A stretch of 64,000 nucleotides of DNA, from contig NZ_KB894102.1 of the NCBI RefSeq assembly GCF_000374305.1, forward strand, positions 1 to 64,000. The letters are read 5' to 3'. Position 1 is the stretch's first letter, and each line of letters begins with the position of its first letter. This document shows positions 51,791 through 60,686 of the stretch, piece after piece. Both the position numbers and the translations under genes were made by a program. The notes beneath the pieces are model-generated. The model saw only the letters and a list, made by a program, of their open reading frames with translations, did not search any database and was not told the origin of the DNA. This stretch comes from Actinomadura flavalba DSM 45200. Lineage in GTDB: Bacteria > Actinomycetota > Actinomycetes > Streptosporangiales > Streptosporangiaceae.

Positions 51791-52332
51791 GCGGGTCCTC
51801 CTCGGGGCCGGGGCGGGGTGCCGGGGGCGGCGGCGCGGGCGGCGGCGAGGCGCGCCTGCGCGCCGCCGCGCCAGACGTGGCAGATGGCCAGCGCGAGCGC
51901 GTCGGCGGCGTCGGCGGGCTTGGGCGCCGCGTCGAGCCGCAGCAGGCGGGTGACCATGGAGGTGACCTGCGCCTTGTCGGCGCGGCCGTTGCCGGTGACG
52001 GCGGCCTTGGCCTCGCTGGGCGTGTGCAGCGCGACGGGCAGGCCACGCCGGGCGGCGGCGAGCATCGCGATCCCGGCGGCCTGGGCGGTGCCCATGACGG
52101 TGCGGACGTTGTGCTGGGCGAACACCCGCTCGACGGCGACGGCGTCGGGCCGGTACTCGTCCAGCAGGGCCTCCAGGCCCTGTTCGACGCCGAGGAGCCG
52201 GTGCGCGATCTCGGCGTCGGGCGGGGTGCGCACGACCGAGACGTGCACGAGCTTCAACGCGCGCCCGGGGGCACCGTCCACCACGCCGACCCCGCACCGG
52301 GTCAGCCCGGGGTCCACCCCCATCACGCGCAC
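51787..52332 (-). CDS. ruvC: Crossover junction endodeoxyribonuclease RuvC
   Basis: This Holliday junction resolvase is 181 residues. RNase H-like catalytic acids are visible in GVDPGLTRCGVGVVDG, in the YRPDAVAVERVFAQHNVRTVMG strand (Glu) and in the C-terminal DAADALALAICH (Asp). It starts at 52332 and is the first gene of the ruvCAB unit, 75 nt downstream of the acetyltransferase gene. Confidence 0.96.
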   Translation of the reverse strand: MRVMGVDPGLTRCGVGVVDGAPGRALKLVHVSVVRTPPDAEIAHRLLGVEQGLEALLDEYRPDAVAVERVFAQHNVRTVMGTAQAAGIAMLAAARRGLPVALHTPSEAKAAVTGNGRADKAQVTSMVTRLLRLDAAPKPADAADALALAICHVWRGGAQARLAAARAAAPGTPPRPRGGPA

Positions 52333-52407
52333 GCCGCTCCTTCGATCACCTGTTCGGTCCCGGTCACGCTACCGGAGTCGGAGCCGCGTACGCAGGACGC
52401 CGCACCC

Positions 52408-53553
52408 TCAGAAGAAGTCCAGGGAGAAGGCGCGGGCGGTGAAGACCGCGTCGAGCGGGGCCTTCTCGCCGCCGTCGAGCAGGCCGGTGCGGCGGAGGGT
52501 CGCGGCGGGGACGCCCGCGTACAGGGCGGACAGGCCGCGCGCGCCGAGCCGCACGTCGGCCGGGGCGGCGGCGGTCTCGACGGTCGCCGCGCCGTCGGCG
52601 ACGCTGAGGCGCCACGTGCCGTCGTTGGCGGGGACGTGCGGGTCGTCGAGGGTGAAGGTCACCGACGCGGACACACCCTGCGGATAGCCGCGACCCTCCA
52701 GCGCGGCGCGGACGTCGAGGACGCGCAGCATCCAGCGCTGACGGCGGACGCGGTCGTCGGTCCGCTCGGAGACCAGCCACAGGACGGGGTCGTCGGCGGC
52801 GACGTTCGCGCGGACGCGGTCCGCGATCGAGGAGCCCGAGCCGACGAGCGCCCACAGGCCCCGGGCGGTCTCCTCCGAGCCCGCGACGACGCGGGAGACC
52901 TCCAGCTCGCCGGGCCGGGGGCCCCACCGGTAGGACAGGAAGCCGTCCTCGGCCAGGTAGGAGTCGGTCTCCGGGCGGGAGAGCAGGTAGCGCCAGCGGT
53001 CCTCGGTCCAGCCGACGGGGCCGCAGTCGCCGTTGTCGCGGTGCAGGCGCGCGACCAGCTCGGCGACGCGGGCGGCGTCGCCGGGACCGGCGCGGCGGGC
53101 CTCCAGGGGCGCCGCGGCCAGGCGCCGCAGCGCCTCGGGGTTCAGCTCGACCTCGTCCAGCGCCCCGGCGTGCTCCCAACCGAGCGACCGGTAGATCGGG
53201 GTCGTCGCGGGATACAGCATCGCGAGGGCGTGCCCGAGGTCGACGGCGCGGCGCAGCGCGACCGTGACCATCGCGCGGCCGAGGCCGCGCCCGCGCCGCT
53301 CCGCGGCGACGGTCACGCCGCCGAAGCCCGCCAGCGACACGGCCCTGCCGTGCCACCACTGGGTCTGCTCGTGGAGCGTCGTGGTGGCGACGACGCGGCC
53401 GTCCTCGACCGTGCCCAGCAGCCGCCCGGCCTCGGCCAGCGGCCGGTTCGCCTCGCGCACCCGCTCCCAGGCGTCCGGGAACGGTCCGAACGCCTGCCGC
53501 CGCAGCTCACGAGTACGGTCGAACTCGTCCAGGTCGAGGGCGCGGATCTCCAT
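52408..53553 (-). CDS. Eis-like GNAT acetyltransferase
   Basis: The product is 381 residues. The N-terminal GNAT domain has the acetyl-CoA loop VTVAAERRGRGLGRAMV near residue 85 and a second degenerate GNAT region. A C-terminal sterol-carrier-like domain follows (VETAAAPADVRLGARGLSALYAG). The chain ends in Phe (SLDFF), whose carboxylate acts in catalysis in Eis proteins. Family members acetylate amines on aminoglycosides or proteins; the substrate here is unknown. It lies between yebC and ruvC on the same strand, an insertion into an otherwise conserved string. Confidence 0.88.
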   Translation of the reverse strand: MEIRALDLDEFDRTRELRRQAFGPFPDAWERVREANRPLAEAGRLLGTVEDGRVVATTTLHEQTQWWHGRAVSLAGFGGVTVAAERRGRGLGRAMVTVALRRAVDLGHALAMLYPATTPIYRSLGWEHAGALDEVELNPEALRRLAAAPLEARRAGPGDAARVAELVARLHRDNGDCGPVGWTEDRWRYLLSRPETDSYLAEDGFLSYRWGPRPGELEVSRVVAGSEETARGLWALVGSGSSIADRVRANVAADDPVLWLVSERTDDRVRRQRWMLRVLDVRAALEGRGYPQGVSASVTFTLDDPHVPANDGTWRLSVADGAATVETAAAPADVRLGARGLSALYAGVPAATLRRTGLLDGGEKAPLDAVFTARAFSLDFF

Positions 53554-53579
53554 GACCCGACCCTAGCCCCCGGCGGTGA

Positions 53580-54332
53580 TCAGGCGTCGATGGCCGCCAT
53601 GACGTCGTCGGAGACGTCGAAGTTGGCGTAGACCTCCTGGACGTCGTCGGAGTCCTCCAGGGCGTCCAGCAGGCGGAAGACCTTGCGGGCGTTGTCCTCG
53701 TCGAGGGGGACGCTCATCGTCGGGAGGAACTTGCTCTCGGCCGAGTCGTAGTCGATGCCGGCGTCCTGGAGGGCCGACCGGACGGCGAGCAGGTCACCGG
53801 CCTCGGACACGACCTCGAAGTCGTCACCGAGGTCGTTGACCTCCTCGGCGCCCGCGTCGAGGACGGCCAGCATGACGTCGTCCTCCTCCACGTCCTTCTT
53901 CGGGACGACGACGACGCCCTTGCGGTTGAACATGTACGCGACCGAGCCCGGGTCGGCGAGGGAGCCGCCGTTGCGGGTGAGGGCGACGCGGACCTCGGAG
54001 GCGGCGCGGTTGCGGTTGTCGGTGAGGCACTCGATGAGCACCGCGACGCCGCCGGGCGCGTAGCCCTCGTAGGTGATGTTCTGCCAGTCGGCGCCGCCCG
54101 CCTCCTCACCGGCGCCGCGCTTGCGCGCGCGCTCGATGTTGTCGTTGGGGACGGAGTTCTTCTTGGCCTTGTAGACGGCGTCGTACAGCGTGGGGTTGGC
54201 GTCGGGGTCGCCGCCGCCGGTGCGCGCCGCCACCTCGATGTTCTTGATCAGCTTGGCGAAGAGCTTGCCGCGCTTGGCGTCCAGCGCGGCCTTCTTGTGC
54301 TTGGTCGTCGCCCACTTGGAATGGCCGGACAT
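53580..54332 (-). CDS. yebC: YebC/PmpR-family transcriptional/translational regulator
   Basis: This 250-residue cytoplasmic protein matches the YebC family throughout: start MSGHSKWATTKHKKAALDAKRGKLFAKLIKNI, NDNIERARKRGAGE and YEGYAPGGVAVLIECLTDNRNR. The family has been described as DNA-binding regulators and, more recently, as factors that help ribosomes with proline stretches. It lies 2 nt downstream of pdxT and is followed by the acetyltransferase and ruvCAB. Confidence 0.96.
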   Translation of the reverse strand: MSGHSKWATTKHKKAALDAKRGKLFAKLIKNIEVAARTGGGDPDANPTLYDAVYKAKKNSVPNDNIERARKRGAGEEAGGADWQNITYEGYAPGGVAVLIECLTDNRNRAASEVRVALTRNGGSLADPGSVAYMFNRKGVVVVPKKDVEEDDVMLAVLDAGAEEVNDLGDDFEVVSEAGDLLAVRSALQDAGIDYDSAESKFLPTMSVPLDEDNARKVFRLLDALEDSDDVQEVYANFDVSDDVMAAIDA

Positions 54333-54334
54333 CC

Positions 54335-54952
54335 TTATTCCTCCTCCGTCGCCCGGCGCACCAGATCGGCGAAGTAGTGGTGCACGCGGTGATCGCCCGT
54401 CAGTTCAGGGTGGAACGCGGTCGCCATCAGGCGGCCCTGCCGGACGGCGACGATCCTATCGACCTCCGGGCCGCCCTCGGCACGGCCGAGGACCTGGACG
54501 CCGTCGCCGACGCTCTCCACCCAGGGCGCGCGGATGAACACGGCGTGGAACGGCGCGCCGCCGACCTCCGGCATCGGGACGGGCGACTCGAACGAGTCGA
54601 CCTGGCGGCCGAAGGCGTTGCGGCGGACGGTCATGTCGATGCCGCCGATCGTCTGCTGCCCGGTGACGCCGTCCTCGATGCGGTCCGCCAGCATGATCAT
54701 CCCGGCGCAGGAGCCATAGGCGGGCAGCCCGCCCTCGATCCGCTTGCGCAGCGGTTCGAGCAGGTCGAACACGGCCGCCAGCTTGATCATCGTGGTGGAC
54801 TCGCCGCCGGGGATGACGAGCCCGTCGATCCGCTCCAGTTCCTCGGGCCGCCGGACGCGCACCGTCCGCGCCCCGGCGCTCTCCAGCGCCCGCGCGTGCT
54901 CGCGCACGTCGCCCTGGAGCGCGAGGATTCCGATCGTGGGCACGGTCGTCAC
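54335..54952 (-). CDS. pdxT: Pyridoxal 5'-phosphate synthase glutaminase subunit PdxT
   Basis: PdxT supplies ammonia from glutamine to PdxS. The product is 205 residues. It has TIGILALQGDVREHARAL, the oxyanion PGGESTT, the nucleophile Cys in YGSCAGMIMLA and the His-Glu of AFHPELTGD, giving an intact triad. GTG 54952 follows GGAAGG by 6 nt. It is separated from pdxS by one hypothetical gene. Confidence 0.95.
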   Translation of the reverse strand: MTTVPTIGILALQGDVREHARALESAGARTVRVRRPEELERIDGLVIPGGESTTMIKLAAVFDLLEPLRKRIEGGLPAYGSCAGMIMLADRIEDGVTGQQTIGGIDMTVRRNAFGRQVDSFESPVPMPEVGGAPFHAVFIRAPWVESVGDGVQVLGRAEGGPEVDRIVAVRQGRLMATAFHPELTGDHRVHHYFADLVRRATEEE

Positions 54953-55032
54953 AGCACACCTTCCGGGAGGGGAATCAGGAGGAAACCCTAGACATAGGGA
55001 CAACGCACCGCACCCGGAGGGGCTTCCCGCGC

Positions 55033-55644
55033 TCAGTTCAGCTTGAAGCGGCGCAGCGGCAGTTCCAGCAGCAGCGAGCCGTCGGCGCCGCGTTCGGCGA
55101 GGCCGCGGCCGAACATGCACCGCGACAGCGCCAGCCCGTACTCCTCGGGCGAGAACGGCAGCGGGACGTCGGGTTCGCCCGCGTCGAGCGCCTTCCAGAA
55201 CGGGCGCTCGGCGGGCAGCCGGTCGCCCTGGTCGACGACGACGCCGTCCTGCGCGGTGACGAAGACGTCGCGCCGCAGCCTGCCGGACTCGTACCAGCGG
55301 AACCAGCAGCCGGAGACGACCGGGTGCAGGACCAGGACGCCGCAGTGCGCGCCCGGCAGCGCGGCGGCGACGTTGTCGGCGAGGCGGCGGGCGTCCTCGT
55401 CGAGCCGGAACAGGCCCCGGTCGCACAGCAGCACCGCGCCGTCGAACGCGCCGGCGAAGACCTCGTCCGCGTAGGGCCACAGGGCGAAGTCCAGGACGGT
55501 GTCGCCCGCCTCGGTCACCGCGCCCGGCGGATACAGGGCGCGGACGAACCGCGCCGCCGCGCCGTGGTCGGTCCGCACCCCCGTCCCGAACACTTCGGCG
55601 GGATCTCCCGTCGTAGCGCAGGCGAGAGCGACCGACCAGGCCAT
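55033..55644 (-). CDS. Hypothetical protein (DUF6928-like)
   Basis: The product is 203 residues with no membrane segment. I see no catalytic motif. The block PYADEVFAGAFDGAVLLCDRGLF resembles the actinobacterial DUF6928 group, but this is from memory and weak. The rest (VLVLHPVVSGCWFRWYESGRLRRDVFV) suggests a compact alpha/beta protein. It lies between pdxS and pdxT on the same strand and is thus probably co-transcribed with them; any link to PLP synthesis is unproven. Confidence 0.75.
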   Translation of the reverse strand: MAWSVALACATTGDPAEVFGTGVRTDHGAAARFVRALYPPGAVTEAGDTVLDFALWPYADEVFAGAFDGAVLLCDRGLFRLDEDARRLADNVAAALPGAHCGVLVLHPVVSGCWFRWYESGRLRRDVFVTAQDGVVVDQGDRLPAERPFWKALDAGEPDVPLPFSPEEYGLALSRCMFGRGLAERGADGSLLLELPLRRFKLN

Positions 55645-55743
55645 CCGTTCCCCTTTCGCGGCCGTGCTCGGGGGGCGCCGTCCGGCCGCCCGGCCAGCGT
55701 AAACCGCGGCGGGCGGCGACGGCGAGAGCGCGCCGGGAAGTTA

Positions 55744-55759
55744 CCGGCGGGTCCGCCGG
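55744..55759 (-). terminator. Short GC-rich hairpin after pdxS
   Basis: CCGGCGG (55744-55750) pairs with CCGCCGG (55753-55759) 20 nt past the pdxS stop. It is short and has no T-tract, so only a weak candidate. Confidence 0.3.
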
Positions 55760-55778
55760 GAACCTCCCGCGGCCCCGA

Positions 55779-56696
55779 TCACCAGCCGCGGCCGGCGAAC
55801 CTCTGGTCGTCGCCGAGGGTGGCGACGTTGATGCCGACCATGGCCTCGCCGAGGCCGCGCGACACGCGCGCGATGACGTCGGGGTCGTCGAAGAAGGTGG
55901 TGGCCTTCACGATTGCCTCGGCGCGCTGCTCGGGGTTGCCGGACTTGAAGATGCCGGAGCCGACGAAGACGCCCTCGGCGCCGAGCTGCATCATCATCGC
56001 GGCGTCGGCCGGGGTGGCGATGCCGCCCGCGGTGAACAGCACGACGGGCAGCTTCCCGGCGGTGGCGACCTCCTTGACCAGCTCGTACGGCGCCTGGAGC
56101 TCCTTGGCCGCGACGAACAGCTCGTCCTCGGCGAGGTTCTCCAGGCGGCGGATCTCGCGGCGGAGCTGACGCATGTGCGTGGTGGCGTTGGAGACGTCGC
56201 CGGTGCCCGCCTCGCCCTTGGAGCGGATCATCGCCGCACCCTCGGTGATGCGGCGCAGCGCCTCGCCGAGGTTGGTCGCGCCGCAGACGAACGGCACGGT
56301 GAAGGCCCACTTGTCGATGTGGTTCTCGTAGTCGGCCGGGGTGAGGACCTCGGACTCGTCGATGTAGTCGACGCCGAGCGACTGGAGGACCTGTGCCTCG
56401 ACGAAGTGGCCGATGCGGGCCTTGGCCATGACCGGGATCGAGACCGCCTCGATGATGCCCTGGACCATGTCCGGGTCGCTCATCCGGGAGATGCCGCCCT
56501 CGGCGCGGATGTCGGCCGGGACGCGCTCCAGCGCCATGACGGCGACGGCGCCCGCGTCCTCGGCGATCTTGGCCTGCTCGGGCGTGACGACGTCCATGAT
56601 CACACCGCCCTTGAGCATCTCCGCCATGCCCCGCTTCACCCGGGCGGTGCCGGTGGCGGGGGCGGTGGTCTCAGGACTGGAAGAAGACACGGGCAT
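55779..56696 (-). CDS. pdxS: Pyridoxal 5'-phosphate synthase synthase subunit PdxS
   Basis: PdxS condenses ribose 5-phosphate, glyceraldehyde 3-phosphate and ammonia into PLP, forming a dodecamer with PdxT. The 305-residue protein has KRGMAEMLKGGVIMDVV, the first catalytic lysine in IPVMAKARIGHFVEAQ and the second in IRSKGEAGTGDVSNA, plus the phosphate site VFVGSGIFKS. The start is ATG 56696 or more likely GTG 56690, which has GAGGA 6 nt upstream. The first 20 residues are a Ser/Thr-rich extension. Confidence 0.96.
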   Translation of the reverse strand: MPVSSSSPETTAPATGTARVKRGMAEMLKGGVIMDVVTPEQAKIAEDAGAVAVMALERVPADIRAEGGISRMSDPDMVQGIIEAVSIPVMAKARIGHFVEAQVLQSLGVDYIDESEVLTPADYENHIDKWAFTVPFVCGATNLGEALRRITEGAAMIRSKGEAGTGDVSNATTHMRQLRREIRRLENLAEDELFVAAKELQAPYELVKEVATAGKLPVVLFTAGGIATPADAAMMMQLGAEGVFVGSGIFKSGNPEQRAEAIVKATTFFDDPDVIARVSRGLGEAMVGINVATLGDDQRFAGRGW

Positions 56697-56779
56697 TCCT
56701 CACGTGAACGGACGACTTGTCAACTTCCATGATATTGCCTGCTCGCGGGCCGTCCCGACGCGGCACCCGGCTTGCGCGC

Positions 56780-57808
56780 TCACGGGATCTTCGGTCCGCC
56801 CTCGTTCACCAGGACGACCCAGACCTGCCCGCGCGCGAACGTCATCGGCTCGCCGCCCGCGGTCGTGAACGTGGTGCCCTTGTCCTCGGACGGCCGTGAC
56901 CAGCGGGCGTCGTGGGCGCGGCCGTCGCGCAGCACCAGCGCCCTGCCCTCGCCGGTGGTGTGGATGAGCGGTGTGTAGGCGCCGAGGAAGTCGTGGAACT
57001 TCGACCGCGTCGTCTTGGCGTACTGGAGGACGACGGTGGCGCCGCCGAGCACGCCGCCCTCGGCCGCGCGGTCGGGGCTGCCGCCGAAGGACGCCAGCCA
57101 GCGCTTCTGCTTGGCCGACCAGGTGAACCCCATGCTGGCGGCGGGCCAGCGGGCGGTGACCGACGTGCGCGCCTTGCCGCCCTTGGGCGCGGCCCCGAAG
57201 CGGAACCCGATGTCGCGGGGCGCTCCGGCCTTGGGCGCCTCCTTCAGCAGGCGGCGCGGGTCGGCGTAGAGGTTGTAGGGGATCGGCTTGGGTCCGGCGC
57301 GGAAGTAGGCGCCGCCGCTGCTCTCCTGCGACACCTCGTACAGCGGCGCCTTCCTGATGTACTTCTTCATCTTGCTCTGCACGCCGGAGAACGCGAACGC
57401 GGGCCTGCCGTACTGGCTGAGCAGGTGCAGGTCGGAGATGCGGGCGCTGCGCACCGGCCCCACCCGCTTGGGCAGCCGGGACGAGTAGACGGCCATCAGC
57501 CGCGTCTCGCCGCCCTCGACCTGCTCGACGTAGACGACGTCGGCGGCGGACACGCCGGTCTGCGGCATCGCGGGCCGCGTGTTCTCGATCTTCACCGCGA
57601 GGACGGGGTTGCCGAGCCCCTTCGACCCGCCGGTGAACGGATGCGTGCGCGGCGCCGGGGCGGGCGTCGTCGTGCTCGGCGCCGGTGAGGGCGGCGGGGA
57701 ACCGCCCTCGCGCCGCCCGTCGCTGCACGCGACGAGCCCGAGGAGCAGGGACAGCGCGCCGCCGGCGGCCAGGGGGCCGCGGACGGTACGGCGGACGACG
57801 AGGCGCAC
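56780..57808 (-). CDS. DUF3048 domain lipoprotein
   Basis: The product is 342 residues. The signal peptide ends in the lipobox LVAC-S, so it is a likely lipoprotein. A Pro/Ser/Thr-rich linker precedes a DUF3048 domain with VLAVKIENTRPAMPQTGVSAADVVYVEQVEGGETRLMAVY and RVGPVRSARISDLHLLSQYGRPAF, and a C-terminal DUF3048 part with FTWSAKQKRWLASFGG and the TTAGGEPMTFARGQVWVV segment. Related proteins (YerB-like) are exported and of unknown function. GTG 57808 has AAAGG 6 nt upstream. Confidence 0.9.
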   Translation of the reverse strand: MRLVVRRTVRGPLAAGGALSLLLGLVACSDGRREGGSPPPSPAPSTTTPAPAPRTHPFTGGSKGLGNPVLAVKIENTRPAMPQTGVSAADVVYVEQVEGGETRLMAVYSSRLPKRVGPVRSARISDLHLLSQYGRPAFAFSGVQSKMKKYIRKAPLYEVSQESSGGAYFRAGPKPIPYNLYADPRRLLKEAPKAGAPRDIGFRFGAAPKGGKARTSVTARWPAASMGFTWSAKQKRWLASFGGSPDRAAEGGVLGGATVVLQYAKTTRSKFHDFLGAYTPLIHTTGEGRALVLRDGRAHDARWSRPSEDKGTTFTTAGGEPMTFARGQVWVVLVNEGGPKIP

Positions 57809-58162
57809 GATCGACCTTTCTGCGGGAATTGCGCCCCGAGGGTACCCCGCGCGGCGGAACCGGACGGATCGCCGGTCTCGCACCGGGCGCCGCGGTGGCC
57901 GTCGCGTGCCGCCGGATCGTCGTGCGGAGCCACCCCGGGGACCGTCGAAACGGTTGCACAACAGTGTTATTCGCGGCGCTGGAACGTGGAGGCCGAACAT
58001 ACCGTCATGCCGGACGGCACTTTCGATGACGGTGTTATCGAATGAGGGGCCGCGCGACCGCACTTGCGGAGATGCCGCCTCCCGCAGCCCCGCACAGACT
58101 GAAGATCGAACCCGGCACGGACGAACCGTCGGGTTCGACCCGTCCCCTGCGAAGGGCAGCGT
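57809..58162. promoter_or_regulatory. Divergent intergenic region with repeats
   Basis: This 354-nt gap separates the DUF3048 gene and the carboxylase gene. It contains ACAGTGTTA (57961-57969), the same nine bases found in the TetR-type operator at 60701-60709, a related ACGGTGTTATCG at 58030-58041 and an inverted repeat ACCGTCAT/ATGACGGT (58001-58008 and 58026-58033). I found no convincing promoter pair and no ORF. Co-regulation with the 60.7-kb operon is a guess from the shared motif. Confidence 0.4.
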
Positions 58163-59827
58163 GTGAGCACCTCCGAAGTCGACTACGTCCCCGTGCCCGT
58201 CCCGCGTCCCGCCCCGCGCGGCCCGGCCGGAACTCCGGCCGCCCCCGCCCGTCCGGCGGCCGTGCCGCGCTCGATGGCGGCGCTGCGCGCCCAACGCGAG
58301 CGGCTGCACGCCGAGATCACCGCCGGCGGCGAGGCGGCGGTCGAGCGACAGCACCGGGCGGGCAAGCGCACCGCCCGGGAGCGGCTGGCCGCGCTGCTCG
58401 ACGAGGGCTCGTTCACCGAACTCGGCATGTTCCGGCGCCACCGCGCGCACGGCCTGGGCCTGGAGGCGTCGCGCCCGGCGACCGACGGCGTCGTGACCGG
58501 TTCGGGCACCATCGACGGCCGCGTCGTGTTCGTCTACGCGCAGGACTTCACCGTCTTCGGCGGCTCCCTCGGCGAGACCCACGCCGCCAAGATCCACCGG
58601 GTGATGGACCTCGCGCTCTCCACCGGCGCGCCGCTGATCGGCATCAACGACAGCGGCGGGGCCCGCATCCAGGAGGGCGTGCAGGCGCTGGACGGCTACG
58701 GCGGGATCTTCGCCCGCAACGTCCGCGCCTCCGGCGTCATCCCGCAGATCAGCGTGGTGCTCGGCCCGAGCGCCGGAGGCGCGGCCTACTCCCCCGCGCT
58801 CACCGACTTCACGTTCGTCGTCCGGGGCGTCTCGCAGATGTACCTCACCGGCCCGGACGTGATCGAGGCCGTGAGCGGCGAGCGGGTCACGCACGAGGCC
58901 CTGGGCGGCGCGGACGTGCACGCGGCCCGCACCGGCCTGGCCTCGTTCCTGCACGAGGACGAGGACTCCTGCCTGGCCGACGTCCGCTACCTGGTGTCGC
59001 TGCTGCCGTCCAACAACCTGGACCCCGCCCCGGCCGGGCCGTCGCGCGGCGCGGCGCACGACGTGCGGCCCGGGCTCGCGGACCTGGTGCCGGTCGAGCC
59101 GTCCCGGCCCTACGACATGCGCGCCGTGATCGCCGAGATCCTCGACGATGACGACGAGATGGAGGTGCACGAGTCCTGGGCGCCGAACGTGCTGTGCGTG
59201 CTGGGCCGCCTCGACGGCGCCACGGTCGGCGTCGTCGCGAACCAGCCGCAGGCGCTGGCCGGGGTGCTGGACGCCGAGGCCGCGCAGAAGGCCGCCCGGT
59301 TCGTACGGTTCTGCGATGCCTTCGGGATTCCGCTGCTCACGCTCGTGGACGTGCCGGGCTTCCTGCCCGGGACGTCACAGGAGCACGGCGGCGTGATCCG
59401 GCACGGCGCCAAGCTGCTGTACGCGTACTGCGAGGCGACGGTGCCCCGGGTGCAGGTCGTCCTGCGCAAGTCCTACGGCGGCGCGCACATCGTGATGGAC
59501 TCCCGGTCGATCGGCGCCGACCTGTCGTTCGCCTGGCCGACCAACGAGATCGCCGTGATGGGCGCGGAGGCGGCCGTCAACGTCGTGCACCGGCGCAAGC
59601 TCGCCGCCGTCACCGACCGGGGCGAGGACCCCGCCGCGCTGCGGGAGCGCCTCGTCGCGGAGTACGCCGACCAGCTCACGCACCCCTATTTCGCGGCCGA
59701 GCGCGGCCTGGTGGACGACGTGATCGACCCGGCGGAGACCCGCGCGGTCGTCGCCCGCGCCTTCGCCACGCTGCGCGACAAGCGCGCGGTGCCCGTCGCG
59801 CGCAAGCACGGCAACGTACCGCTGTGA
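58163..59827 (+). CDS. Acyl-CoA carboxylase, carboxyltransferase (beta) subunit
   Basis: This enzyme part transfers carboxyl from biotin to an acyl-CoA such as propionyl- or acetyl-CoA. The product is 554 residues. The crotonase-like N domain has GGSLGETHAAKIHRVMDLAL and GINDSGGARIQEGV; the C domain has VDVPGFLPGTSQEHGGVIRHGAKLLYAY and SYGGAHIVMDSRSIGADLSFAWP. The Pro/Ala-rich first 40 residues are unusual. The active-site pocket residue usually separating propionyl from acetyl preference (Asp/Ile) is not identified here. No biotin carrier or carboxylase lies nearby, so partners are elsewhere. GTG 58163 is the best start. Confidence 0.92.
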   Translation: MSTSEVDYVPVPVPRPAPRGPAGTPAAPARPAAVPRSMAALRAQRERLHAEITAGGEAAVERQHRAGKRTARERLAALLDEGSFTELGMFRRHRAHGLGLEASRPATDGVVTGSGTIDGRVVFVYAQDFTVFGGSLGETHAAKIHRVMDLALSTGAPLIGINDSGGARIQEGVQALDGYGGIFARNVRASGVIPQISVVLGPSAGGAAYSPALTDFTFVVRGVSQMYLTGPDVIEAVSGERVTHEALGGADVHAARTGLASFLHEDEDSCLADVRYLVSLLPSNNLDPAPAGPSRGAAHDVRPGLADLVPVEPSRPYDMRAVIAEILDDDDEMEVHESWAPNVLCVLGRLDGATVGVVANQPQALAGVLDAEAAQKAARFVRFCDAFGIPLLTLVDVPGFLPGTSQEHGGVIRHGAKLLYAYCEATVPRVQVVLRKSYGGAHIVMDSRSIGADLSFAWPTNEIAVMGAEAAVNVVHRRKLAAVTDRGEDPAALRERLVAEYADQLTHPYFAAERGLVDDVIDPAETRAVVARAFATLRDKRAVPVARKHGNVPL

Positions 59828-59828
59828 C

Positions 59829-59888
59829 CCGCGGCCGGACGCTCCGCTCACCCGGACTTGATCTCGACGTCGAAGCGTCCGGCCGCGG
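59829..59888. terminator. Large inverted repeat between convergent carboxylase and TetR genes
   Basis: A 15-bp perfect inverted repeat (59829-59843 with 59874-59888) encloses 30 nt. It starts 2 nt past the carboxylase stop and reaches into the last codons of the TetR gene, so it can terminate both. Confidence 0.55.
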
Positions 59889-60507
59889 TCCGCGCCGACC
59901 GCTGGGCGGCCTCGGGCCGGTCCCCGACGCTCACCATGAGCATCGTGAGCTGCTCCTCGAAGCAGCGGTCCGCGTCGTAGGGCGGCACGAGGTACTCCCC
60001 GAGGTCCAGCGTGACGAGCCCGTGCAGCGTGATCCACATGTGGTGCGCCACCATCTCGGGGTCGCGCCGGACGAACCGCCCGGTCTCGATGCACCGGCGG
60101 GCGCACTCGACGACGTTGGTCAGCGTGTAGCGGCCGTGCTGGCGGTCCTCCTCCGACAGCGAGAAGCCCGACAGCGACAGCGCGCCGAACATCGCGCGGT
60201 ACAGGTGCGGGTTGGTGAGCGCGTTGTGCCGGTACGCGCGGCCCAGCAGCGCCATGTCGGCGACCGGGTCGGCGGTCCGGGCGACGCGCGAGAAGCACGC
60301 CTCCAGACGGGCGAAGCCCTCGTGCACCATGTGCCGGACGAGCCCGCTCATGCCGCCGAAATAGGTGTAGACCGCCATCGTGGAGCATCCGGCCTCGGCC
60401 GCGAGCCGCCGGGTGGACAGCGCGCGCGGCCCCTCCTCGTGCAGCAGCCGCGCCGCGATCTCCAGCAGCAGCGGCCGGACCTCCGGGTCGGATCGACGCG
60501 GGCTCAC
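59848..60507 (-). CDS. TetR-family regulator with WHG-type C-terminal domain
   Basis: The 219-residue protein has the TetR helix-turn-helix TRRLAAEAGCSTMAVYTYFGGMSGLVRHMV near residues 30-60. The C-terminal domain has MWITLHGLVTLDLGEYL, the WHG motif context of TetR_C_13-type regulators. GTG 60507 is the plausible start. It is divergent from the operon at 60735 and convergent with the carboxylase gene. The palindrome at 60687-60712 is a likely site for it; ligands of this subclass are often acyl compounds, but none is known here. Confidence 0.88.
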   Translation of the reverse strand: MSPRRSDPEVRPLLLEIAARLLHEEGPRALSTRRLAAEAGCSTMAVYTYFGGMSGLVRHMVHEGFARLEACFSRVARTADPVADMALLGRAYRHNALTNPHLYRAMFGALSLSGFSLSEEDRQHGRYTLTNVVECARRCIETGRFVRRDPEMVAHHMWITLHGLVTLDLGEYLVPPYDADRCFEEQLTMLMVSVGDRPEAAQRSARTAAGRFDVEIKSG

Positions 60508-60686
60508 GGGAGCGCCCGCTGTGCACGGTCCCTCGCGGAGGTCCGCGCGCCTGGCCAGCTCATGCTCGTCCCCTCGTCGGCATGCGTACTCCCGACACTA
60601 ACCAGCCGGTCCGCGCGCGCCGTCTCCGAGCGTGCGGCGCCCCGTCCGCTATCGGCCATCGCCCTCCCCTTCCCACCCGGGTCGGC

